Shown: in pieces, positions 6,998 to 15,055 of the stretch
Position numbering within the stretch: the first letter of the stretch is position 1
How the letters are laid out: each line of letters opens with the position of its first letter
Origin: an uncultured Veillonellaceae bacterium
GTDB taxonomy: Bacteria > Bacillota > Negativicutes > Veillonellales > Dialisteraceae
Length of the DNA stretch: 30,219 bases
Reading direction: 5' to 3'
Assembly: GCA_958439155.1 (NCBI GenBank)
Contig: CAUBUJ010000001.1
Span: 1-30,219, forward strand
Notes under the pieces: model-generated
Told to the model about the DNA's origin: nothing
Database searches by the model: none
What the model saw: only the letters and a program-made list of their open reading frames with translations
Program-made: the position numbers and the translations under genes

Positions 6998-7923
6998 TGA
7001 AAACCTATTCTTTTGTGATCGATGGAAGCCACGCGGATATGCGGCTCGACCAGTTTCTCGCGGAATGTACCGAGCTGAACCGGTCAGAAGTGCAGAAGGA
7101 AATCAAAAACGGCGGCGTCACTCTTGGGAATGGGAAGAAGGCGAAAGCCAATTTCCGCCTTACCGAAGGACTTGCGGTGACTCTTTCCTATGAGGAACCC
7201 AAAAAATTGGAGCTCCTTCCCGAGGATATTCCCCTTCATATTCTTTATGAAGATGAGGATATGATCGTTATCGACAAGGCGCGGGGCATGGTGGTCCATC
7301 CCGGATCGGGAAATCCGGACGGGACGCTGGTGAATGCTCTTCTTTTCCATGTCGGAGACAGTCTCCGCGCCGTAGGGGATCCGGAGCGGCCGGGCATTGT
7401 GCACCGCCTCGACAAGGATACGTCCGGCGTGATGGTGGCGGCCAAGACACAGCGCGCCTATGAGGCGCTCCGGGAAGAAATCGGCACGCACACCGCGAAA
7501 CGGCGCTATGTCACGCTGGTCCATGGGAAAATGGCAGGGGACCACGGCATTATCCGTCTCCCTCTCGGGCGAAGCACGAAGGACCGCATGAAATGGGATG
7601 TGGAACCGAAAACGGGAAAGCCTGCAGTGACCCATTTCCATGTGCTCGAATACCTGCCCCATTATTCATGGCTCGCCTGCGAGCTGGAAACGGGACGGAC
7701 CCACCAGATCCGCGTGCACATGGCTTATATCGGCCATCCTGTGGTGAATGATCCTCTCTATGGATATAAAAAGGACCATTTCCCCATTGAGGGGCAGGCC
7801 CTTCACTCAAGGACGCTCGATCTGACCCATCCTGTCACGGGAGAGGCTATGCATTTTGAGGCGCCTATTCCGCCGGATATGGAAGCGTGCCTGGCGCTTG
7901 CGAGGAAGGAAGATACATTATGA
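6997..7923 (+). CDS. rluD: RluD-type 23S rRNA pseudouridine synthase
   Basis: The protein has 308 residues. An N-terminal S4 RNA-binding domain (about 13-65) is followed by the RluA-family catalytic domain. The catalytic aspartate is D139 in HRLDKDTSG. The later ETGRTHQIRVH motif is intact near 230. It isomerises uridine in large-subunit rRNA. The exact target (the 1911/1915/1917 sites of RluD or another) cannot be set from sequence alone. It overlaps lspA at its start and the peptidase gene at its end by ATGA. Confidence 0.88.
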   Translation: MKTYSFVIDGSHADMRLDQFLAECTELNRSEVQKEIKNGGVTLGNGKKAKANFRLTEGLAVTLSYEEPKKLELLPEDIPLHILYEDEDMIVIDKARGMVVHPGSGNPDGTLVNALLFHVGDSLRAVGDPERPGIVHRLDKDTSGVMVAAKTQRAYEALREEIGTHTAKRRYVTLVHGKMAGDHGIIRLPLGRSTKDRMKWDVEPKTGKPAVTHFHVLEYLPHYSWLACELETGRTHQIRVHMAYIGHPVVNDPLYGYKKDHFPIEGQALHSRTLDLTHPVTGEAMHFEAPIPPDMEACLALARKEDTL

Positions 7924-8882
7924 CGGAAAGAACGATCCATGTGCCTGGGTTCCGTATCGGAACCGCTGATGACAGGGACGGCCTTACCGGGGTGACTGTC
8001 ATTCTGGCGCCTGCCGGCGGCGCCGCTGCCGGCGTGGACGTGCGCGGCTGCGGCCCGGGAACGCGGGAGACGGACCTGCTCCAGCCGGAAAAGACGGTGG
8101 AGAAAATTCACGCGGTGGTCCTCTCCGGAGGCTCTGCCTTTGGTCTGGAGGCAAGCTGCGGCGTCATGTCCTATCTGCGGGACCAGGGCGTGGGATTTCC
8201 TGTGGGCCCTGTCCATGTGCCCATCGTGTGCGGCGCAGTCCTCTTTGACCTGCTCATTGGGAAAGCGTCAGCCTATCCTGATATGGCCATGGGGCGGCTC
8301 GCGGCGGAACGGGCAGGAACGGTCTTTCTTGTGGGCTCTGCCGGCGCCGGCATGGGCGCGACTGTCGGGAAATTCCTCGGTCCGGACCGGGCCATGAAGA
8401 GCGGCGCCGGCTACGGGGAGTGCTCTCTTCCTTCCGGTCTCTATGTAGGGGCTTATCTTGCGGTCAATGCCTGCGGGGAAGTGTATGACGAGAAAGGGAT
8501 CCTTGCAGGGATTTTAGCAGATGGGGAATCCTCCTTCATTCCTACGGAAGATCTCATTCTGAAAGGAATGCACCGCCATATGGAAGGGGCCAATACGACC
8601 ATCGGCTGCATTGTGACCAACGCGCGGCTCACCAAGGCCCAGTGCCGCGTCATCGCCGGCATGGGGCACGACGGCATGGCCCGGGCGATCCGGCCTGTCC
8701 ATACCTCTATGGATGGGGATACCCTCTTTGTGATGGCTTCCGGTGAAATAGAAGAAGCGGTGGACACGGTGGGGTGCATGGCAGAAACGGCAGTGCGCCG
8801 CGCCATTTACGACGCGGTACTTTCCGCGGAAGGCGCCGGCGGCCGTCCTGCCAGGCGGGATCTGTCGGGAAGCGCCTGCTGA
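7920..8882 (+). CDS. P1/S58 family peptidase (DmpA-like aminopeptidase)
   Basis: The protein has 320 residues and belongs to the self-processing N-terminal nucleophile family S58. Typical segments are GLTGVTVILAP at 21-31, the SGGSAFGLEAS turn at 69-79, and GANTTIGCIVTNA at 223-235. Cleavage before a threonine in that last segment (T226 or T227) would create the nucleophile. Its natural substrate is probably small peptides or amino-acid amides. The ATG at 7920 overlaps the pseudouridine synthase stop, and an AAGGAAG site lies about 8 nt upstream. An in-frame ATG at 7887 lies further inside the previous gene and is less likely. No terminator is seen before the tRNA promoter. Confidence 0.85.
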   Translation: MTERTIHVPGFRIGTADDRDGLTGVTVILAPAGGAAAGVDVRGCGPGTRETDLLQPEKTVEKIHAVVLSGGSAFGLEASCGVMSYLRDQGVGFPVGPVHVPIVCGAVLFDLLIGKASAYPDMAMGRLAAERAGTVFLVGSAGAGMGATVGKFLGPDRAMKSGAGYGECSLPSGLYVGAYLAVNACGEVYDEKGILAGILADGESSFIPTEDLILKGMHRHMEGANTTIGCIVTNARLTKAQCRVIAGMGHDGMARAIRPVHTSMDGDTLFVMASGEIEEAVDTVGCMAETAVRRAIYDAVLSAEGAGGRPARRDLSGSAC

Positions 8883-8896
8883 GACAGAAAATATTC

Positions 8897-8924
8897 TTGA
8901 CAAAATCTATCCTTATGGTATAAT
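8897..8924 (+). promoter_or_regulatory. Promoter of tRNA-Lys
   Basis: A perfect TTGACA (8897-8902) and a perfect TATAAT (8919-8924) are 16 nt apart with a TGG extension, ending 14 nt before the tRNA. It is the strongest promoter match in the window. Confidence 0.9.
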
Positions 8925-8938
8925 TTTATTTATTGAAC

Positions 8939-9014
8939 GGATCATTAGCTCAGTTGGTAGAGCACCTGACTCTTAATCAGGGTGTCCGGGGTTCGAGACC
9001 CTGATGATCCACCA
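8939..9014 (+). tRNA. tRNA-Lys, anticodon CTT
   Basis: The acceptor arms GGATCAT (8939-8945) and ATGATCC (9004-9010) pair perfectly, followed by an encoded A-CCA end. The D-loop bases AGCTCAGTTGGTAGAGC and the T-arm GTTCGAGAC are standard. The anticodon stem CCTGA/TCAGG holds the loop CTCTTAA, giving anticodon CTT for AAG codons. Confidence 0.97.
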
Positions 9015-9024
9015 AGCTGCTTAT

Positions 9025-9052
9025 CCTGCCCTGCGAGGCAGGTTATTTTTTT
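9025..9052 (+). terminator. Terminator after tRNA-Lys
   Basis: CCTGCC (9025-9030) pairs with GGCAGG (9037-9042), followed by a T-rich run to 9052. Confidence 0.85.
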
Positions 9053-9145
9053 ATGACTTAGTTTTTTGTTTCTTAATTTAGAGTATACCTTATTCTTCTT
9101 TCCTCCTCCCTGTGCTAAAATAGAACCAAACCTGTTTGGAGGTGC

Positions 9146-10657
9146 ATGATGAAATACAGAAGCACAAGAAGCAATGAGACAGTTTCCGCAGGGCGTGCGC
9201 TGCTCCGCGGACTGGCTGGAGACGGCGGCCTGTACCTGCCTGATAAACTGCCGGATCCCTTTTTGAATTATGATGAGATGAAGGATTTTTCCTATCAGGA
9301 AACCGCGGTGTATGTACTGGGAAAGTTCTTCAGCGATATTCCCGAAGAGAAGCTCAGAGAATTTGTGCGGAAAGCTTACGGCAATACCTTTGAGACGAGG
9401 GATATTGTGCCGGTGAAAACCATCAATGAATCCTTCTCCATGGCGGAAATGTTCCATGGACGGACCTGTGCCTTCAAAGATCTGGCGCTGTCCCTTTTCC
9501 CGTACCTGCTCACCTGGGCGAAAGCGGAAGAAGAAGAGAAGAGAAGGGTACTGATCCTCACCGCTACGTCTGGCGATACAGGGAAAGCCGCTCTCGAAGG
9601 CTTCCGCGACGTGGCAGGGACGAATATTCTTGTGTTCTATCCTTCCGAAGGGGTGAGCCCCCTCCAGAAAGACCAGATGCGGAAACAGGAAGGGGATAAT
9701 GTGCGGGTCTGCGCCATCCGCGGCAATTTTGATGATGCCCAGAGCACGGTGAAGGAGATCTTCGCGAAAGGGCTCTCTCCGGAAGAAGGAGGAGAGGAAG
9801 TGGTCTTCTCCAGCGCGAATTCGATCAATATCGGTCGGCTCTTCCCGCAGGTGGTGTACTACGCCTGGATGTGGCTCCAGCTGGTGCGGAGCGGTTCCAT
9901 CGGGCAGAAGGAAACCTTCAACGTGGTGGTGCCTACCGGGAATTTCGGCAACATTCTGGCCGCATGGTTTGCCAAGCAGATCGGCGCGCCTATCGGCCAG
10001 CTGATCTGCGCATCCAATGAAAATCATGTGCTCAGTGACTTCTTTGCTTCCGGGACCTATGACAGAAACCGTCCCTTCCATCTGACCAAGTCTCCATCCA
10101 TGGACATTCTCATTTCTTCCAATTTTGAGCGCTTCCTCTACTACATGACCGGTTCGGAAAAGGCGGTGGCCGGCGCGATGGATGAGCTCAAGCGGGAAGG
10201 GTCCTACACGGTTCCGGAAAATACTATGAACCGGATCGCCTCGGAAATGCTCGGCGGCTGGGCGACGGAAGAGGCGATGGAAGAGGCTGTCAGTGAGGTA
10301 TATGAAAAATATGAGTACCTCATGGATCCTCATACCGCAGTGGCGTACGCCGTATATAATGACCTGCGGCGGAAAGGGAAGATTACCCGCGGCACGCACA
10401 CGGTGATTGTGAGCACGGCCCATCCTTATAAATTCCCTGACGCTGTGGCGGAAGCGCTCCATATTCCCGTTGCAGGGAGCGCCTATGACAAGCTGCGCAC
10501 CATTTCGGAAAAAACAGGCATTGCCATCCCGCCCCAGCTGTCCCGGCTGGAAAACGCGCCGGTCCGCTTCTCTGACGTCATCGCCCGGGAGGAAATGGAC
10601 GGCTATGTCAAGTCTTACGCCCGTTCTATCGGGGAGAAAGAAAACGGCGGGCAATGA
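9146..10657 (+). CDS. thrC: Threonine synthase
   Basis: The cytosolic PLP enzyme of 503 residues converts O-phosphohomoserine to threonine. It has the N-terminal extension of the longer ThrC class (RSTRSNETVSAGRALLRGLAGDGGLYLP). The PLP lysine is K111 in CAFKDLAL. TSGDTGKAA is at 141-149, and a PTGNFGN phosphate loop lies near 280. Length and order match the family. GGAGG precedes two consecutive ATG codons at 9146 and 9149, so either may be used. A weak -10 box, TAAAAT at about 9115, and a CCAAAC/GTTTGG inverted repeat over the ribosome site lie upstream. The stop overlaps the next gene by ATGA. Confidence 0.94.
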   Translation: MMKYRSTRSNETVSAGRALLRGLAGDGGLYLPDKLPDPFLNYDEMKDFSYQETAVYVLGKFFSDIPEEKLREFVRKAYGNTFETRDIVPVKTINESFSMAEMFHGRTCAFKDLALSLFPYLLTWAKAEEEEKRRVLILTATSGDTGKAALEGFRDVAGTNILVFYPSEGVSPLQKDQMRKQEGDNVRVCAIRGNFDDAQSTVKEIFAKGLSPEEGGEEVVFSSANSINIGRLFPQVVYYAWMWLQLVRSGSIGQKETFNVVVPTGNFGNILAAWFAKQIGAPIGQLICASNENHVLSDFFASGTYDRNRPFHLTKSPSMDILISSNFERFLYYMTGSEKAVAGAMDELKREGSYTVPENTMNRIASEMLGGWATEEAMEEAVSEVYEKYEYLMDPHTAVAYAVYNDLRRKGKITRGTHTVIVSTAHPYKFPDAVAEALHIPVAGSAYDKLRTISEKTGIAIPPQLSRLENAPVRFSDVIAREEMDGYVKSYARSIGEKENGGQ

Positions 10658-11358
10658 GACGGCGCAGCTGGGATGAAAAAGGGGAGCGCCGGTTCCGGAT
10701 CTTACTGCTTCTTTTTATGATCGCCGCGCTGGCGTCTATCCAGTTTTTCGCCCCTTCTTTTTATCCTACCGTATATGAGCTCACCAGAAACAAGGACCTG
10801 GAAGGGCTGATCCGGTATCTCCAGAGCTTCGGCGCCTGGGCGGTGGCGGTGAGCTTCTTTATCGACGTGGTGATCAATATTGTGGGATTTCTCCCGTCGA
10901 TTTTTATTTCCACCGCGAACGGCCTCATTTTCGGTCTCTTCTGGGGTACCATCATTTCCTGGCTGGCAGAAACCACGGGAGTGGTCATTTCCTTCTGGGC
11001 GATGCGGGTGCTCTTCCGCACCATGGCGATGCACATCATCAGCCGGAGTCAGACCCTTTCGAAACTGGAGCAGTATGAGACCTGGCAGGCGGTGGCAGCG
11101 GCCCGGGCCATTCCCTACATGCCGAACGGCCTTGTCACAGCCATTTCGGCCCTGTCCTCCATGCCTTTTGAGCGGCACCTTCTGGGAAGCCTCATAGGCA
11201 AGCTTCCCTCGGTGGCTCTTGAAGTGTGCCTGGGTCATGATATCGTGAATTTTGGGGAGCATTCCCTGCGGCTCACCATTATTATCCTTGTGGTGGCAGC
11301 CCTTTACGGCGGGGTGTGGTGGTATACGAAAAAAAGAAAGAAGAAGGAAGAAAAATAA
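10654..11358 (+). CDS. TVP38/TMEM64 (VTT/DedA-related) membrane protein
   Basis: This 234-residue integral membrane protein has hydrophobic segments at about 15-33, 58-80, 88-118, 160-190 and 205-224 and a strongly basic C-terminal tail. The central region (AARAIPYMPNGLVTAISALSSMPF, followed by GSLIGKLPSVAL) matches the VTT-domain pattern with its conserved proline and glycine residues. Family members are thought to act in lipid handling or membrane homeostasis, but the role here is unknown. It is translationally coupled to thrC by an ATGA overlap, which need not mean related function. A strong terminator follows. Confidence 0.8.
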   Translation: MRRRSWDEKGERRFRILLLLFMIAALASIQFFAPSFYPTVYELTRNKDLEGLIRYLQSFGAWAVAVSFFIDVVINIVGFLPSIFISTANGLIFGLFWGTIISWLAETTGVVISFWAMRVLFRTMAMHIISRSQTLSKLEQYETWQAVAAARAIPYMPNGLVTAISALSSMPFERHLLGSLIGKLPSVALEVCLGHDIVNFGEHSLRLTIIILVVAALYGGVWWYTKKRKKKEEK

Positions 11359-11381
11359 AGTGCCATTTCTTTTCTTCCTGG

Positions 11382-11410
11382 AAACGCTGCTTGACAAGCG
11401 GCGTTTTTTT
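11382..11410 (+). terminator. Terminator after thrC-TVP38 unit
   Basis: The arms ACGCTGCTT and AAGCGGCGT pair over 9 bp with one G-U pair and a GAC loop, followed by seven T bases. Confidence 0.88.
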
Positions 11411-11438
11411 ATGGGGAGAAGGCGCCTTTCGCAAAGCG

Positions 11439-11447
11439 TGCTATAAT
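11439..11447 (+). promoter_or_regulatory. Extended -10 promoter of ktrBA
   Basis: TGCTATAAT contains a perfect -10 box at 11442-11447 with the TGn extension. No clear -35 box is present. Confidence 0.65.
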
Positions 11448-11505
11448 AAGCCATAAGGATTTCTTTAGAGCGACACGGTTTCCCTGCCGGGAAGGATGGA
11501 CATCA

Positions 11506-12849
11506 ATGACGAAACTGTTTTCTCTCCTGCTGCTGCATGTGCCCCGGGGGCTTCTGATTCTCGCAGGATTTGCTCTTTTTATGCTGGCCGGGGCTTTTCT
11601 CCTTATGCTGCCTGCTGCCCAGACCGGGGCGCGGGAGATTTCTTTTGTGGATGCCCTCTTTACCTCGGTGAGCGCCGTGAGCGTCACCGGTATGAGTCTC
11701 ATCAATATGCAGACCGATCTCACCATGGCAGGGCAGCTGATCATGCTCTTCATGATCCAGGTGGGAGGCCTTGGAATCATGACCATTATGGCCCTTATGG
11801 GCATTTCCACAGGGCGCCGGCTGCGCCTGCAGGAACGGCTCCTGATCAGCGATTCTTTCAATATGCAGACCCCTTCCGGCATGGTCCTTCTTGTGCGGAA
11901 AATTGTGTGGATGACACTTTTCATCGAATTCATCGCAGGCACGCTCCTGGCAGTCCGGTTTTACCAGGAAATTGGATGGATCGGCGTGTACTACGGTTAC
12001 TGGCACGCTGTATCTGCCTTCTGCAACGCCGGCCTTGACTTGTTCGGCGGCGGCAGCTTTTCTCCTTTTGCCCAGGATCCCTTCGTGTGCGCTGTGGTGG
12101 TCGTGACCATGATCCTCGGGGGCATCGGCTTCGTTGTCATTGATGACGTGGCGAGAAACCGCCGTTGGAAGCGGCTCTCTCTGAACAGCAAGATGGTGAT
12201 TACCGCCGAGATGGCTTTTACCATTTTCGGCGCCGTCGTGTTTTACGCCATGGACCGGGACAATCCCATGACCATGGGAGAAATGAATCCAGGCATGGAA
12301 GTGCTCAATTCCCTTTTTATGTCCGTTTCTTCCAGAACGGCAGGATTTACCACCTTTGACATTGCTGATGTGGCCATCAGCACCCAGCTCTTCGTGATGT
12401 TTCTCATGTTCACCGGTTCGGCCCCTGTATCGACCGGCGGCGGCGTGCGCACCACCACCATGATGATTCTATTCCTCTCGGTGTTGTCATGGATACGGGG
12501 CCGGGAAGATGTGGTCATTTTCCACAAAAAGATTGCCGAGTCCTACATCATCAAATCTTTCCATATTTTTACGCTCTCCTTCTTTCTCACCTTTCTCACA
12601 GCTTTCCTGCTTCTCATCTTTGATACGCACCATCTGGAGCTGGAATCAGTTCTCTTTGAGAGTGTCTCTGCCTTCAGTACCGTCGGTTTCAGCGTGGGCC
12701 TTACAGGAGAGTGGAATGATATTTGCAAAATGATTCTCATTATGGCCATGTTTATCGGCCGCATCGGCGTGATGACCCTGGTCATTACCTTCGCCGACCG
12801 CCAGCAGGGCCGCATTAAATATCCTACAGAAAAAGTAATTATCGGATAG
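11506..12849 (+). CDS. ktrB: Potassium (or sodium) uptake membrane subunit, KtrB/TrkH family
   Basis: The 447-residue membrane protein is an ion-translocating subunit. Four pore loops can be seen: VSVTGM near 58-63, HAVSAFCNAGLDLF near 167, SVSSRTAGFTTFD near 272, and SVSAFSTVGFSVG near 386. Each carries the selectivity-filter glycine. The gating loop GSAPVSTGGGVRTTT follows the third repeat. The length is that of KtrB rather than the longer TrkH. A GAAGGA site precedes the ATG. The RCK subunit gene begins 8 nt after the stop, so the two form one uptake system, probably Na-dependent as in other Ktr systems. Confidence 0.92.
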   Translation: MTKLFSLLLLHVPRGLLILAGFALFMLAGAFLLMLPAAQTGAREISFVDALFTSVSAVSVTGMSLINMQTDLTMAGQLIMLFMIQVGGLGIMTIMALMGISTGRRLRLQERLLISDSFNMQTPSGMVLLVRKIVWMTLFIEFIAGTLLAVRFYQEIGWIGVYYGYWHAVSAFCNAGLDLFGGGSFSPFAQDPFVCAVVVVTMILGGIGFVVIDDVARNRRWKRLSLNSKMVITAEMAFTIFGAVVFYAMDRDNPMTMGEMNPGMEVLNSLFMSVSSRTAGFTTFDIADVAISTQLFVMFLMFTGSAPVSTGGGVRTTTMMILFLSVLSWIRGREDVVIFHKKIAESYIIKSFHIFTLSFFLTFLTAFLLLIFDTHHLELESVLFESVSAFSTVGFSVGLTGEWNDICKMILIMAMFIGRIGVMTLVITFADRQQGRIKYPTEKVIIG

Positions 12850-12857
12850 GACGTACT

Positions 12858-13517
12858 ATGGAACAGAAATTGCAGTTCTTCGTGGCCGGACTAGGGCGGT
12901 TCGGCGAAAGCGTGGCGGTGACGCTCAACAAAATGGGCTATGACGTGATGGCCATGGATATTGATGAAAATGTGGTGCAGGACCTGTCATCGTCCCTGGG
13001 CTACGTGGTCTGCGCTGACGCGTCGGATGAAAAGAATCTCGCCGCCATCGGCGCAGGCAATGCCGATGTAGCAGTGGTCGCCATCGGGGACCTTTCTGCA
13101 AGCCTTTTGACGACGCTCCTTTTGAAAGATATGGGCGTGGGCCGCATCGTAGTGAAAGCGCTCGATGAGCTTCATGGAAAAATGCTCCAGAAAATCGGCG
13201 CGGATAAAATCATTTACTCGGAAAAAGAAATGGGCGCCCGTGTCGCCCACAACTTGATCAATCCGGGCATTGTGGACTACATCGAGCTCAACAATGACAT
13301 TACGGTTCTCACCATTCATGTGCCTGCTGACTGGGTCGGGAAGAACCTGCTGGAGCTGGATGTGCGCCGCCGCTTCCATATTACGGTAGTGGCGATCCGC
13401 CGCAGGGAGGAGACTTTCATCAATCCCCGGCCGGACATGGTCATGGGCCGGGAGGATATGCTGGTCATCCTAGGCGATACGGAGCATGTCAAGGAAATCA
13501 CGAAAAATCTGGACTGA
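12858..13517 (+). CDS. ktrA: Ktr/Trk potassium uptake regulatory subunit with RCK domains
   Basis: This 219-residue cytosolic protein has an N-terminal RCK/TrkA-N Rossmann domain with GLGRFGES at 11-18 and acidic D34 and D36 at the end of the second strand, which hold the nucleotide ribose. The C-terminal TrkA-C domain spans about 140-219. It is expected to form the octameric ring that gates KtrB in response to ATP/ADP. It is preceded by the pore gene with an 8-nt gap and followed by a terminator. Confidence 0.93.
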   Translation: MEQKLQFFVAGLGRFGESVAVTLNKMGYDVMAMDIDENVVQDLSSSLGYVVCADASDEKNLAAIGAGNADVAVVAIGDLSASLLTTLLLKDMGVGRIVVKALDELHGKMLQKIGADKIIYSEKEMGARVAHNLINPGIVDYIELNNDITVLTIHVPADWVGKNLLELDVRRRFHITVVAIRRREETFINPRPDMVMGREDMLVILGDTEHVKEITKNLD

Positions 13518-13547
13518 GAATCATTCCCCGTGAGGGAAAGACCGGGA

Positions 13548-13600
13548 AGAGCGCTGCAGGAAATGAAACCATCCAGCGCTCTCTTTTGCTTTGTTCTTTT
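13548..13600 (+). terminator. Terminator after ktrA
   Basis: AGAGCGCTG (13548-13556) and CAGCGCTCT (13574-13582) are perfect 9-bp arms with a 17-nt loop, followed by a T-rich stretch. Confidence 0.85.
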
Positions 13601-13715
13601 GGCATGGCTTTTGGCGCTGTGAGCAAGGGAAACGGATTCTCAGCAGATTTTTATGGAGATTTTTCATTTCCGTATAGACTTATATTGTGATATGATAATG
13701 TAGAATTCGTGTGCG

Positions 13716-13740
13716 AAGGGCCTTTTGTCATGCCCTTTTC
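13716..13740 (+). promoter_or_regulatory. Small attenuator-like hairpin and promoter region before murA
   Basis: AAGGGC (13716-13721) pairs with GCCCTT (13732-13737) and is followed by TT. A TATGATAAT stretch at 13691-13699 may be a -10 box upstream of the hairpin. TGATATACT at 13742-13750 is an extended -10 box downstream of it. murA may therefore have two promoters with the hairpin between them. Confidence 0.4.
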
Positions 13741-13786
13741 CTGATATACTATCGGTTTTCTTCGAATTTGAAAGATAATGGAGTGA

Positions 13787-15055
13787 ATGTACTTGGAAAA
13801 GTTAGTCATAAAGGGAGGAACGCCTCTCACCGGGACCGTTCATGTATCGAGCGCCAAAAACGCGGTGCTTCCTATTATTGTGGCGGCGATGCTGCCGGAA
13901 ACGCCGGCGTCCATTATAGACGCGCCCCATCTGGACGATGTGACCACCATCTGCAGCGTGCTCGAATCTCTCGGCGTCAAGATCACGAGAAAAGAGCATG
14001 AGCTGGTTTTTGACGCGTCCCATATTGAAAGAACCGAAGCGTCTTACGAGCTGATGAGCCGCATGCGGGCGTCCTTCCTGATTATGGGACCGCTTCTTAC
14101 GAAGAAAGGCCACGCGAAAATCGCGCTCCCCGGGGGCTGTATGATCGGCAGCCGTCCCATTGATCTTCATTTGAAGGCTTTTGAAGCGATGGGCGCGGAA
14201 ATCAAAATCTGCAATGGTTATGTAGAAGCGTCTGCTCCGAAGGGCCTCAAAGGGGCGGATATTTACCTGGACTTCCCCAGCGTGGGCGCTACGGAAAATG
14301 TTCTCATGGCAGCGGCTCTTGCCGATGGCCGTACGGTCATTGAAAATGCTGCGGAAGAGCCGGAAATCGTGGATCTTGTGACCTTCCTCTCCAGCATGGG
14401 CGCCAATATTAAAGGGGCCGGCACCAATGTGATCCGCGTGGAAGGGGTCAAGAGTCTCCAGGGGATTTCCCACACAGTCATTCCGGACCGCATCGAAGCG
14501 GGGACCTTCATGATCGCCGCGGCCATGGCCGGAGGGGACGTGGTGGTGGAAAATGTGCTGACAGAACATTTAAAGCCGCTCCTTGCCAAGCTCGGCGAAG
14601 CAGGCGTGAAAGTCATCAAGGAAGACAGCGACCGGGTCCGCGTCATTAGCGACGGGAAGATCCGCTCCACCGATATCAAGACACTCCCCTATCCGGGATT
14701 CCCGACGGATCTCCAGGCACAGTTCATGGCTCTCATGACCATCGGCAGCGGCGTCAGCACCATTACAGAGACGGTTTTTGAAAACCGGTTCATGCATGTA
14801 GGGGAACTGCAGCGGATGGGCGCGTCTATTGAAATTGAAGGACGGAAAGCCATTGTCCGGGGCGTTCCTTTCCTGCGGGGCGCCTTCGTGCGGGCTACCG
14901 ATCTCCGCGCCGGCGCGGCGCTCACTCTGGCAGGGCTTGCGGCGCACGGTGTGACCGAAGTGGGCGATCTGCACCATATCGACCGGGGCTATGACCATCT
15001 CGTAGAAAAGCTGAAGGGACTGGGAGCGGATATTTCCCGTGTGAACGATGACTAA
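13787..15055 (+). CDS. murA: UDP-N-acetylglucosamine 1-carboxyvinyltransferase
   Basis: The cytosolic enzyme (422 residues from this ATG) carries out the first committed step of peptidoglycan synthesis, moving enolpyruvate from PEP to UDP-GlcNAc. K24 and N25 of the SSAKNAVLP segment and the catalytic C118 in PGGCMIGSRPID are present. A cysteine here is the fosfomycin-sensitive type. The start is uncertain. GGAG at 13780-13783 is only 3 nt from this ATG but 9 nt from an in-frame TTG at 13793, which would give the typical family N-terminus MEKLVIKGG. The gene overlaps the next one by 8 nt. Confidence 0.95.
   Translation: MYLEKLVIKGGTPLTGTVHVSSAKNAVLPIIVAAMLPETPASIIDAPHLDDVTTICSVLESLGVKITRKEHELVFDASHIERTEASYELMSRMRASFLIMGPLLTKKGHAKIALPGGCMIGSRPIDLHLKAFEAMGAEIKICNGYVEASAPKGLKGADIYLDFPSVGATENVLMAAALADGRTVIENAAEEPEIVDLVTFLSSMGANIKGAGTNVIRVEGVKSLQGISHTVIPDRIEAGTFMIAAAMAGGDVVVENVLTEHLKPLLAKLGEAGVKVIKEDSDRVRVISDGKIRSTDIKTLPYPGFPTDLQAQFMALMTIGSGVSTITETVFENRFMHVGELQRMGASIEIEGRKAIVRGVPFLRGAFVRATDLRAGAALTLAGLAAHGVTEVGDLHHIDRGYDHLVEKLKGLGADISRVNDD

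Noticed and set aside
8945..10654. Open frame of 569 codons on the minus strand
   Set aside because: It is antisense to thrC and its N-terminal part reads across the tRNA-Lys gene. Its composition is rich in His, Arg and Phe, as expected of the complement of a GC-biased gene, and it has no ribosome site.
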